A program made the position numbers and the translations under genes. Of a DNA stretch of 64,000 nt, positions 21,964 to 33,063 are shown piece after piece. This DNA is from Gracilariopsis chorda (lineage: Eukaryota; Rhodophyta; Florideophyceae; Gracilariales; Gracilariaceae): assembly GCA_003194525.1 (NCBI GenBank), contig NBIV01000054.1, positions 124,001 through 188,000 on the forward strand. The letters run 5' to 3'. Under the pieces are notes generated by a model. It saw only the letters and a program-made list of their open reading frames with translations, made no database searches and was not told the origin of the DNA. Numbering within the stretch: position 1 is the first letter of the stretch; every line of letters starts with the position of its first letter.

Positions 21964-22412
21964 CAAAGCAATCTCTTGACCTGTCCCGCAGGTTTGGCAG
22001 AAAGCGCAGCGGTGTCCGCAGGTACAGTGAGACCTGAAAAGTGGGCAGAAACTGCACAAGAAGAGGCGTTTTTCTATGAGGACAGAGGTGGAGAAAGCCT
22101 GGTAAGGACCATTTTTGGGGCAGTGGAGTGGAAGAGAAGCGCGGTGAAAACGCAATGTGGGAGGTTTTCAGCACAATGTTACTATGAAAAGCATGGGGTA
22201 GTACCTGGCGGCTTGACTGACACAAAAGGTGAGCCGGAGCCGCCAACGGTGCTTTCCTGGTAATCTGACTGTAAGGTTCAGTGAAAAATGTACATCTGCA
22301 CGTTGTACTGAACGGCTGGCACAGCCAATCACAAGAAGTGACTAAAAGTGTTGTTAGTAGGCTGATTTGCAACGTGCAAGCACAACTTTGTTCCGCCGCT
22401 GCATGCTTAATC

Positions 22413-23985
22413 TCAACACCCCACTCTTAATGATTTACACATGTATGAGGGGGGTGTTGTTGACTGATGGGAGGCGGTGCGCCAATAAACCGCCCTGTAT
22501 GCCCCTCTACGCGCTTGCAAAACTGCCATTTGGCGCAACGCCTCCCTACCACCTAAAAAAATTCAGCAGCAGCAGCAGCAGCAAAGCTTCCTGCTTACTG
22601 GCTGGCACTCCCATAATGAATGCAGTGCCATCCAGTTACACAAAGCAACGTGTCGCGCTTTCTCATCATTGGCTGGCATTGCAGTCAATTTAGGCACCTA
22701 AACACAAATCCCTACGGCTCCACATACTCTAGGCGCCGCGGCGCCCCGTGATTCTACGAGCGCTATTGCGAGCGCAAGCGAGCAAAGTGCTTGGAGAGCC
22801 TCCGAACGCTACGAAATACACAAAGCTACAAAAACAACGCAGCGCGCAGCGCCGCCCACGGCCGAAGGCCGTTTTTACTTGTCTCAACACCCCACTCTTA
22901 ATGATTTACACATGTATGAGGGGGGTGTTGTTGGGTGACGGGGGGCGTTGCGCCACAAAATCGCTTTGCACGCCCCCGTTTGCGCATGCAAATCGCCCAT
23001 TTGGCGTAACGCCTCCCCACCATTAAAAAAATTTAGCAGCAGCAGCAGCAGCAGCAATGCTTTCTGCTTACTGGCTGGCACTCCCATAATGACTGCAGTG
23101 CCACCCAGTTACACTAAGTAACGTGTCACGCTTTCTCATCAGTGGCTGGTACTGCAGTCAACTTAGATACCTAAACACAAACCCTAATGGCTCCACATAC
23201 TCTATGCACCGCATCGCCCCGTGGTTTTACGAGCGCTATTGCGAGCGCAACCGAGCAAAGTGCTCGGAGAGCCTCCGAACGCTAATAAATACACAAAGCT
23301 ACAAAAAGAACGCGGCGCGCAGCGCCCCCCACGGCCGAAGGCCGTTTCCACTTGTCTCAAAACCCTCTGTACTATAATGATTTGCTGAAGGATGAGGGGG
23401 GTGATCGCCACGTGTCAGTGAAAAATATATCAAATGTAGAGTTGGGCCGGACCTCTATTACATCTTCTGATCCATCAACCAATGTTTGGCTCTGGCCCAA
23501 AATTCAGAACTCTCTTTGCTGCGCCATGCCAAAGATGGATCCAAAGGCATATTCCTGTCTCTCGACTCTTAAGAATTTGTTCATGTATAACAGGGGTGTT
23601 CTTGATTGAATGGAGGCGTTACGCCAATAAACCGCCTTGCATGCAACTCTATGCGCGTGCAAAACTCCCATTTCGCGCAACACCTTCCTACCATTTAAAA
23701 AGACCAGCAGCAGCAGCAAAGCATACAGGGCATTGGCTGCTGCTGAAGGTTAACTGCCTGCTTGCTTCTGACTGCCCAGTAATGACTGCACTAACAGCCG
23801 CTCAGCAGCAGGCAGGTTTTGCCACATGGCATAAGCGATAAGCTGCCCTTTATTGCAGCTGCATATTGCACTGGATATGTTAAAAAAGTGCAGTATATAG
23901 TTTCTCACCTCTGAAAGTCACTCTCGGCGCCGCGCAGCTCCACCTGTGGCCGGAAACAACTTGTATTTGTCTAACCTACCTATGG
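22413..23985 (+). repeat. Right array of 470-bp Helitron-like units (inverted relative to the left array)
   Basis: Units start at about 22413 and 22883 (period 470), with a third, diverged start at 23357 (period 474). Order and sequence are the reverse complement of the left array: TCAACACCCC start, CAG tract, 17-bp-type inverted repeat, hairpins near 22845-22872 and 23312-23345, CTTGTCT end. Stems here carry mismatches (for example GCAGCGC for GCGGCGC), so this array is older or less constrained. The outer part (23700-23985) mirrors 13540-13860 and ends with TTGTCTAACCTACCTA, matching the flank of Helitron 2's 3' end. Confidence 0.75.
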
Positions 23986-25224
23986 ATTTGTACCACAGCG
24001 ACCTTTGCATCCCCCAAATAATAACTAAAATGCACGATTTCTTTTTTTGGCCAAAATTGCACCAGCACTCGAAAGCATGCTTCATGTTAGATTTTTGAAT
24101 GTTTTCGGTGTGCCAATTCTTTGCAACAATGATAATCAAACGTTTCGGTTAACCAAAATGTTTGATTGTCAGGTCTTTGAGGGCACACTGCCTATAGGTG
24201 TCCTCAAGCATTGGCCCTAGACGTTCAATTCCTAATTCGGCAGATTGGCGAAAATTAGTGAATGAGTATTACAAAAGCCACTCTATCTCCCGAACCGTTG
24301 GTGATATCCAGATTCTTAGAATGTCCTTGGTAGGTTAAAACAATCAAAATAGAACGAGTAACAGAGAAGCCACCAACATACTTTGCTCGCCACGTACAAC
24401 TATAAACAAACGTATGGCTCCCAGTGTTCAGAAACGCAGGTTGCCAAACTCACCCAACAAATATGCGTCACTTTACAAGCATAACGTCTCAGATATTTGA
24501 AGTCCTAATTTCCTCTTCGTCACTGTCCAGCATAACCTGACCTACTACGCGCTGCAAAGCTACCATGCGCTTATCTGTGCCAAGCAGGCGAGCTCTAAGC
24601 CAGCGGCACTCCCACCTAGCACTTACGCACTGTGCCAGACGTTCTTGCACTATCTTTGGCTTAGGGGCTAACTGCAAAAGGAGCTCAATATCGGCTTTGG
24701 GCTTCTTGTATGCCGTTGCCCGTTTCTTCTCCCTCGCCTTCGTTTTCTTCTGCCCTATGTCTTGCTCTCGTTTAAGCAAAGCCTCCAGCACAGCAGACGA
24801 TGTAACATGTGCTCCTGCTGACGTGTCTACCCTCACTTGCCCGCTGTCTTCAACTACTGCGTCTCGTAGCAAGGTAAGATGCCTGCGCTCGAAACTTTGA
24901 AGAAGCTCTGTTACCATAACTGGACTACCTTTACACCATTTGTGTCGACCAAGAACTTTTGCAGGTTTGTGATTTAGAGGAACGCTATGCACGGTGTTGA
25001 CGGATATTCCCGCTCATACATACCTCGTGAGGAGTGGCAGTTTCACCAAAGTATATGAGAAGCAATTCCCCAATGCGGTTGGTGTGGCACATTTCGAATC
25101 ATGGTAACTGGGCACTGTTGATAGCTGTATCGGTAACACACGTGTATGCGTGCAGGCGACACTCCCGAGTGATACTGTTGCCATTACTTATTTATGTGGT
25201 TATTTATCTATATATTTATATATA
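23986..25224. other. Region between the right array and the pogo-like element
   Basis: Mostly featureless apart from the minus-strand frame at 24489-24992. A short AT tract (25195-25227) precedes the pogo-like terminal repeat. Confidence 0.4.
24489..24992 (-). CDS. Hypothetical basic protein, possible transposase tail
   Basis: The frame opens at a GTG (24992); the first ATG is at about 24917. Residues 70-105 are very lysine/arginine-rich and probably helical, followed by a segment with several Trp and Arg and an acidic D-S-D-E-E-E end. Fungal and algal pogo transposases often carry such charged C-terminal tails after the DDE domain. It lies on the same strand as the pogo-like transposase, 630 bp beyond its end, but outside the terminal repeat, so the link is a guess. 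Confidence 0.3.
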   Translation of the reverse strand: MHSVPLNHKPAKVLGRHKWCKGSPVMVTELLQSFERRHLTLLRDAVVEDSGQVRVDTSAGAHVTSSAVLEALLKREQDIGQKKTKAREKKRATAYKKPKADIELLLQLAPKPKIVQERLAQCVSARWECRWLRARLLGTDKRMVALQRVVGQVMLDSDEEEIRTSNI

Positions 25225-28200
25225 GACTATTCAGTGTACGGCTAACGGCTGGCACCCTACTTAGGTAGGTGAGCTCAGGCCGTCCCGGTCAATAAACCTC
25301 GCACAAGCGAGTGTTCGGCTCTGAATCAGGAACCTCTGGCGCAGGATATCCCCCTTCGGACAGTCAACGCCTTGTGTAGGACTAGTCATCTACGTCATGG
25401 AGCTTTCAACCACATTTACAGATTTGTGTGAGTTTTTTGTTGTGTGTTTTCTTTCCTTTCTTTGCTCGTTTACACAGGTGGCACTCGTCATGCTTACCGG
25501 TCACCCGTCGCGCACTCCTCGCTTGAGTGATCTCGTTTGTCGTACCCCCGCTGCCTCGCATGTCTCTAATCTTTTCTAAGCCACTCTCACACCTGTACGC
25601 CAGTCCTGAAGTGAGTCCCGGTTTACGCTCGTGTACTCACCACAGGTGGTTCTGTCGCTGTGGTACCCTCCACAGAGAGAAGGACCTCGAACACCCTCAC
25701 GTTTCTTCCCGCATTGAGTGATATTGCACCACATGTGAAACTGGCTTGGGGAAGTTCAACGGCCCATATGCCGGTCTTGTGGAATCCCGAGCAAATGTTT
25801 GGTGTATTGTGAGAGCTGGAATACGCATTGCTTATACATTGCGCGACATCGGAAGCATTTATGTTTCTCTTCTGCCTCGCTGCTTTGTTTAGCTCCCGTT
25901 GCAGGAATGACTTATAAGAACTGAAAACGGACACATCCAATGGCTGCGTGATGTGCAATGTATATGCAGGAAGGGCGGTTACGACAACGTTGTTATCTTT
26001 GAATAACTTCAATGTCTTGTATTTTATATGAGAATCATAGCCGTCAAAGAGCAATAGCAACTTCTGACCCTCTGCCCGCCATGATTATGGCTCTTCAGTG
26101 AAACTCTGCGCCCACTAGAACACAATCTACGTGTCTACACCTGGCGGATTTCGATGGAAGAGGAAGCGAGGTGGAAGAACGGCATATAAGGACTGAACGG
26201 TACCACAAATGTTCCTATAGGGGGCCTGTTTACCGGGAAACACCACAACCGGTTTGAATATTTGCCTATCTGCAATAACCACAGACATTAAGGTTACTCT
26301 GTCTAGGGTTCCTTGTGTAGATAAAGTGGTTTTGCAGCAGCCTAGCTCTTGATGTTCTGATAACCTTTTCGCAGAATCCGCCCTTTCATTTTCGAAAAGG
26401 ATGCACCCGATTGGTCTTTGTTCAAGGTGTAATTTGGACCATTGATGTGAAATCTATTCAACGCCAACTCAACACGCGAAATGTGTTCTGTCAAGTTTTC
26501 GGCTGTTGCTGCTTTAACTAGTTTGTCATCTATGTGATGTATGGGCTGAAGTTCCAGTTTGTTCCGTAGCAAAGAATAATGAAAGACATTTGTTTGTCGG
26601 ACGGTTGTTGAAGAATCCAATTGACTCCTGTGTTTCTGTTGATAGAATCGATAAGTGTTCTTGGGCTAAGTCAAGAACTCTTGTTTTGGACAATGGGGTG
26701 TTGTTATGTGCATAGTAATGAACGTATTTCGCAATCACCTTTTCTTCATCTGTAGTCGATGAGGAAGGTCTAGCACGCAGGGGCGGGAGTACGTGAATGT
26801 CAACAGCGTTCAGTGGTTTGGGTTCAAGGCACTCGCTTGCCCATCGGGCGTACGTGTGACGCAAAGTACTGACGCCAATCTTGGATTTGTCCGATGTTGG
26901 TTGCCAAGATGTTTTATGCTCGTAGCGTTTAAAGATTACAGTTTGGAGCACGGCATGTCTCGAGCTCAATTTGGACTCAATGCAACCTGACGCTAAACAT
27001 TGCGTCTCGAGTTGGTGGATTCGATGGGATGTAAATTATCATTTGACAGAGAAAAGCGGGAGCTTTTCAAACGTGTTGTTGCATATGCTAACCTGAAAGC
27101 ATATCCCGCTGTTAGTGTTCTCCTTTGGGAGCCCTGTAAGGATTGTACGCGCCTGGTTCTGGTTAGCGCAGAAATAAATAGGCTGCAGAAATCGCTACAC
27201 ATCCGCAGTGTCTTACCGGAAGCCGATAGTGTGACTCCTAGTGTCCATTGACATAAGTATTTGGTCGCACGCCGTTTCAAGAAGTTTTGAAGAAGTTGTC
27301 TAGGATTCAGACTCTTGTTCTCCCTTTTGTTTTCATATTTGCTTAGTAGGTTGAGTCCTTTCGTTCCCTTCGTTTCCATTCTTTCGTGATTCCTGTGAGT
27401 GTCATGGTGCACGATGTCACGACACCGGACGATGACAGTCCTCTTTGTACCCTTATTTGCTGGAGAGTAGATCATATATATATTCGTAGCTCGAGAGTAC
27501 CAGCACAGGCGTGCAATGCCAATGTAGTAAGTAGGCACAAACTGTGACAAAGAACCAATATGCAAGGTAGAAAGGAAACACGGTAGTGACCGTACAACAC
27601 AACGAGCGACAAAGCCCGGTAAAATGTAGCAACGAGAATACAGCAGCGGATATCTTACGCGATCAAAACCTTAGATCTAGCGTAGTGCTGATGATCAGTC
27701 CTAGTATAGCGCAATGGCCTACACGCATGACCAAAAACTTAGGTCTAGTGCGCGGCCAATGTGCACCGTGCTACACGAGACGAGCTTAAACAAGAGCAGC
27801 GTAGTACAAGCACGTGAGAAGATGCGGGAAACCGAGCCGCAACACGTAAAGGGGTGAGTGGTGAAGAGTTTGGTTGATGGCAGGGAGGAGCAGACTGCTC
27901 TAGAAGAAGGTGGGGGTTGCCAAAGGGAGAAGAAGTGGTCTGGCCCGAGTTGGCTTTAAAGTTGCTGAACTCGGGCTTTTATAGACAATTAGGGTAGGCG
28001 CATAATCTCTAGTTATGCATATTAGGTCTAGGTAATAACTCATGACAACCTGTCAGGGTGTAGTGCAATACCCCGAGATGGGAGCAGACACACAAGGGTG
28101 TTCGACGTCCTCCTCTGTGAGGGTAGCGCAGCGGCAAAACCACCTGTGGTGAGCACACGAAGCCGGGTGTAAGACCGGGACTCACCGTCACGACTAGCGT

Positions 28201-28615
28201 ACAGGTGTAGAAACCAAGACAGACCACGAAGTGGGAAAGTGGAAAATGCAGCGACACATGAGTGGTGGGCGACGCGCAAGAGCGGTGCGGTGTCCACACG
28301 AGTGGGGCGGTGGTAGCGGAGCAACGGTAATCACCGGTAGTCGCAGAAACAACGACACCTGTATACGGAACAAAAGAACAATAACCGCTGTAAAAGCGTG
28401 CACAGAAACAAACACAGTAGTGGTAAGAATGTGCTGAAGCTCCACAAGGTGGGTAACTAGGCCTTCACAGGATGGCGTCTCTCCAGATGGAGGTGGACAC
28501 TCACCAGGGAACCTGAGTTAGAGCCAGACACTCGCTTGTTGCGTTTACTTTGACCCGGGCAGCCGGAGCTCACACACATAAGTAGTGGTGGCCCGCGCCC
28601 TGACAGTACAGTAGT
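25225..28615 (-). mobile_element. Pogo-like DNA transposon with long terminal inverted repeats
   Basis: Left arm about 25225-25690 and right arm about 28080-28615 are reverse complements with clear shared blocks: ACAAGCGAGTGT, GGAGCTTTCA/GGAGCTTCAG, CACACCTGTACGC, GAGTCCCGG and CTCACCACAGGTGG. Outer ends begin CAGT-like. The interior carries a broken pogo/Tigger-type transposase on the minus strand. Arms of 450-500 bp are long for this superfamily. The left arm runs into the 3' end of the transposase frame. Confidence 0.75.
25623..26969 (-). pseudogene. Pogo/CENP-B-type DDE transposase pseudogene
   Basis: Fragments in order on the minus strand: 26969-26526 (N-terminal; an E-E-x-V-I-x-K-Y-V start of the CENP-B-like helix-turn-helix), 26620-26342 (middle) and 26060-25623. 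The last has the DDE_1 hallmarks: L-L-L-F-D-G-Y-D-S-H with the second catalytic Asp, L-P-A-Y-T-L-H-I-T-Q-P-L-D-V-S-V-F, and N-I-C-S-G-F-H-K-T-G-I-W. Frameshifts between fragments and a missing stretch at 26060-26342 show it is dead. The last residues of the frame are encoded by terminal-repeat DNA. Confidence 0.8.
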
Positions 28616-30819
28616 AATTAACTAATAATATCCCTAAGGGGGTGGGAAACTCTACACACGTGTGGCACAAGCCAGCAATGCTATGCACTACACTTGTCAA
28701 CCAAATTGGGGCCCTTCAAACAGAAACAACATACCGGTGTAACACTCATACTCCATGGTAGAGATGTTAGCATCGCCAACGCGGAATATGACTGCACCAC
28801 GTGCTGATACCGCTATTAGCATTGCACTTCACAGGGGACACTTCACTGCCATGGAAAAGCAGTTTGGTAAAAGGTATTACACCTCTGAGGGTATTTTCTC
28901 GTCTATATAATATCTGGTGAGGGCACTAGATAATTCCACGAACATTGTTCCATCCACCTCATGATGCTCCGGCCAAATGCAACCGCCATCATTTACAATA
29001 TGTCTTAGGACTCCAGTTCCTCTATTCTATACTGTGACCTGGTCGAAGTGGAAGCCGAAAAAGAAAGCGTGCCGTTACCTTCGTGGGCCACAAAAATGGC
29101 GACGGAAACACTTCCTGATAATGTTGAAGGCTTCGGGTTTCCTTTTCCTTTACTGCTCGAACTAGAGAACATCTTACGTCATATTCCGGAGAAAGAGTTG
29201 GAAATGGAAGACGTCCTTACCACTCTGAATGATCTCATATCCCAAAAGACAACATTGTCTGTGCGCGGACTGATGCATGGGACAGTATTTGCTTCAAACT
29301 GTCATTGATTGCAGAACTCTACTCCTCTTCATTCCTTCTGCCCCATTATGGACCAGCATCTTAATAAGTAAACACTGCTTTTAGCTTCCTTTACCTTTGC
29401 TTCCTCGCGGCAGGGGCGGTAGCTGGAGCGAATGTGGCAGCGCATGCAATGCGAAAAGATGCTCTGCTAGGTGAGAAACAGGTTGCATAGCACCGTACCG
29501 ATGTCGAAGCGGTAGATTTGATAATCGTTGGCGAGATATTCGTCGTGGCACAGACGACAAAAGACGAATATTCTACAGCTAAGGGCCCTCACATTGCAGT
29601 TTCTTGCGTACTGTTTGCAGCCGCACAGCGGTGCTTGTTGCTATTGTAGTGGTTTTGGTTGAAGCGCTGGGGAAAGTGAGTTGCCGTTGACGTCAAATAA
29701 GCGGAATGGTTCCTCGAAAAGGATGTAAACGGTGGTGTACAGCTCGTGACGGTGTATGGGAGCAGGGGGGGAATAATGGACGTGGAGCTTGCGAATCATT
29801 GCATCCGAACTCCTTAGCATTAGAGCCACAGCATCAGATCTTTGTTGCTGTTTTCCAGGTGAGACCTGATCACATCTAGTCTGCGTCGTATGAAATCGCT
29901 GCATAGAGGTTCATGATAGAAATCACTCTGTTGTTGGATCATATCAATGAGTCGTATCATCTTTAGGTGCGCTTTTAGCAGAAGTAAGTGAAACAAGGTG
30001 CCGGACGCAGGCCTGCATAGCCTGCGGGTCTGCGTACGAGCAGGTAACGGTTTGGGTGAGGATGGGTGGGACGGCGGTGAGGATGGCTGTGAGTGGCACT
30101 AGAGGTGGGGAAGGCAAGAGGGGGGGCTTGGCCTTTAGAATGAGATCGCATCTCATATTGACTCCATACCCTTTCCGCCTTTTCCATCTAGGGCACTGAT
30201 GGGAGAGAATGCCTGACATCCATCTAGGGCAACAGCAGGGGGATAAAGTGCCTAAAAGTACCTGACACTTTCTATTTTTCATTTTCATCTTTGCGGGGCT
30301 TTCAGCTACGAGGACACCCTTTTTAGCCTGCTTTACTGCTAAGTTTGGCCCCCCTGCGTCACCGTTTTGTGATGGCGCCCACAGTGTGCTGAAGGGAGTT
30401 GGGCGCACTACGTTTGCGTTGGGGGCTCGGACGCACTTTGCTTCGAAGTCCTTGGTCGCATACAGGGTGTTCGTCAGGATTATATTTCCTTACTTGAAAA
30501 GGCAATTTGAGCCCGATAAGTGTCTGTATTTCTTGCAGAACAATGCAATCGTGTCTTTTGTGATAGCTTTCGGCACACGCTAACGTTCGAATCTACCGTT
30601 CACGTATCCATTGCTCTTGTTTTGCGCATCTTTTGGTTCCTGCGTGGTTGGCAGAATATATCTTGGTAGCGATTAATCCGAACGCCTTCGAGTATTCATT
30701 GTCTTGGCATCATGGATGGTTGCCGGGCGACTATGTTACGGAGCATGTCGGCACGAGAAACATCAAACTTGCTTCATCGAACGCAGGCAACAATCCTGAA
30801 CCTTTCTCTCTGCATTCTG
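28616..30819. other. Gene-poor region upstream of the cysteine-rich peptide gene
   Basis: No gene I can support. An 86-codon plus frame at 29048-29308 and minus frames at 29641-29904 and 29944-30408 match nothing known. Base composition varies, which suggests a patchwork of old insertions. Confidence 0.35.
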
Positions 30820-30826
30820 TATAAAA
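30820..30826 (+). promoter_or_regulatory. TATA box of the cysteine-rich peptide gene
   Basis: TATAAAA, 127 bp upstream of the ATG at 30954, leaving a pyrimidine- and adenine-rich leader of about 100 nt. Confidence 0.6.
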
Positions 30827-30953
30827 GCCCGCTTGCATCCTTAACCCGATTTTCATATCACCGCCGCAACCACCGTTAAATCCTACTCTCATCTACCTTC
30901 TCTTACAACCACCCTCCAATCGACTGTCATTGGGAAAAGGCAAATAGTTCGAG

Positions 30954-31175
30954 ATGGCATTCCGCTCTTTGGTTGTTATTCTTCTGGCCATCACCGTGGC
31001 ATCCGGCGCACCCACGCTACCTTCCTCGCCAGCCAGCTTCAGCAGGCCCAAGAGCATCTTGAACCGGGTTTTCGGTCCTCATCCATCCTGTGGCTCATAC
31101 TGCGAAAATTCCGACGTATGTGCCCCCGGCTGCCCCTATTGCAGAGACAGCATGTGCATGTTGTACGGGTATTGA
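30954..31175 (+). CDS. Small secreted cysteine-rich peptide, carboxypeptidase-inhibitor-like knottin
   Basis: 73 aa. Residues 1-19 form a clean signal peptide (basic N-end, Leu/Val/Ile core, ASG-A cleavage). A linker of about 25 residues follows, then a six-cysteine core in the last 30 residues: C-x3-C-x5-C-x3-C-x2-C-x4-C, ending in five residues, M-L-Y-G-Y. Potato-type metallocarboxypeptidase inhibitors have C-x3-C-x5-C-x5-C-x2-C-x6-C and a five-residue tail that enters the protease. The order, first loops and tail length agree, with two loops shorter. This suggests a secreted knottin, possibly a protease inhibitor; an antimicrobial or signalling peptide is equally possible. A TATA box and leader support expression. 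The same frame reopens with ATG just after the TGA (to 31478), probably by chance. Confidence 0.65.
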   Translation: MAFRSLVVILLAITVASGAPTLPSSPASFSRPKSILNRVFGPHPSCGSYCENSDVCAPGCPYCRDSMCMLYGY

Positions 31176-31178
31176 ATG

Positions 31179-33063
31179 TCCGCGGCGACCCGGGAGGTCG
31201 TTAAACTCGTCCAGGCGATCGGTCAGCTTGCCGGTCGCGGACCTGGGTGGAAAGTCGTGAAAAGGCCCCCGTCTAACTGCACGTACGCAGTCCGTCACGA
31301 GCTTGTTGTCAGAAGAAGGTCCAACCGCCGTTTCCCTGAATTCTTTCCCTCGAATGAAGAGCTCCACAGGAGCCTCTGGACGGGGTCTTTACATGGTTTT
31401 CTCGGAGGACTACGCTTGGGTCGGATGATGGTACAAGCTACGCGCCGGTTCTTTTGTCTGATCTCGCCGATGATATGAGGATTGGGCGAAGGGACGTCGT
31501 CAATGGTTTCTATGGCGGCCAATGTGGTACATGTGAAGCGCCTTGTCGTGGTGTGCCCCTAAACCGACGATCTCCAGAGGGTGAATGAAGAGGTGCAGAG
31601 AAGAAGGCGAAAGTCGTCGGAAACGAAACGCTTCAGCGGTTGAAGACACCTACGGAACCTAATACTTTCTTCGTATCATATGTAGCCCAGTGAGTGTAGC
31701 ACGGCTACTGGTTTGTAGTTCTTGGCTACGGTATAGGAGTAAGTATTATAGGTTGTCGGGGTTCTTAGCAAACCCCCGCGCTACGAGGAATTAACGTATG
31801 CGTGTTCGTAAAAGAGAGAGGGAGAATGTCCTCGATGCAACTGGCTTCCATCCGTACAAGAACGTTGTGAAGTTCTGTGCTCGTTTGTTGGCGTGGGTAA
31901 GGGTTATTCTCTACACTCAAAACGATATGAAGCCTATCAGACGTGCAGTCTTTTCAATGCAGAATAAGACTGAAACAGACATGCTATGACATAGCACCCT
32001 TCTCGCTTTTGTGTAGAGCAGTGGCCTTCTTTACATTCCATGTTGTCCGCGGATGCCCACCTTCCCAGCTTTCCACTCCTTGTTCCCTCCATCCTAAGTC
32101 TAAAAGAGAAAGCGAATGATTGAAACGCTGCTCGCAGTTTATTTATCGGTCAAAGCGACTCGGCAGATTCTCATGGTCCCCCTCCCCTTGGTACACTAAG
32201 CCTTCCACAGTAGAGGTCTTCCCGCTTTTAAACGGGCCTACGTAGCAGCCCCACAACCCTGTAGAGTCCGTTTAACTCTCCCCAGGCAGAGTGTAGCTGC
32301 GAAGCCGTCACACTCTGCCCATCCCACGAACATGCTGAAACCTTGCTCTCAAACTTCCGGAACTGAATATTGCCATCGATTCACCCCGAATGGGTCCCTC
32401 CCTGGTAAGTGTGATCTGTGTTGGGCCGATCTCCACCGGCAAAACGTCTATTAACCCACGATTGCAATCATCGATGGTGCCAAGACTCTGTCTGGCCCCA
32501 GTAAGTGGTGCAACTGTTTATACCCAACGCCACTATGACTTGATCTATTGCCATGGTCGATCCTGATAACGACTCCTTTACGGACAAAGGTGTTGCCAAG
32601 AACTACAGCACGTGTGGTAGGGTTAAACCATGTCAATGCTCTACATGTAATACTGTCACCATACCTGTCCCGTTTAAGCATAGCCGAAAGTTTACAATCT
32701 CCGATAGATGTATCTTGCAGACATCGCATTTAGGTGACGTTCCATAACAGTCAGAACGTTCGGTGCCATAAGAAGGTGAAAAGTCTTGGCTCTGGTTCGG
32801 TTAGTCGCTCCATCTGTTCCTTCCTCTAACAAAGTGACCACACTCAGTTTTTGAATCGGTCGTCAATTTCCAAGCAGACGTTGGGATACATTTCATCATT
32901 AAGCGTTCGATACCATTTCGATCAGAGCAACAACAACAGTTGCTTCATGACTGGGCCATTTCGCCAAAGCCATCTCGTTGCCTGTTGATAGAAGGTCTTC
33001 TACGCAAGGGATTGTGGACGCTGTGGTGAAGAAAAACATGTCACGTTAATCAGTTACATGGCG
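31179..33063. other. Gene-poor interval before the GET3 gene
   Basis: No supported gene. Open frames at 31176-31478 (plus, directly after the peptide stop), 31798-31989 (plus) and 32451-32729 (minus) have no recognised similarity. The right end contains the 3' flank of the minus-strand GET3 gene. Confidence 0.4.

Noticed and set aside
30954-31478. Read-through of the TGA after the cysteine-rich peptide to give a 174-residue protein
   Set aside because: The downstream 100 codons have no signal or motif and the peptide ends naturally for a knottin; no read-through context is evident.
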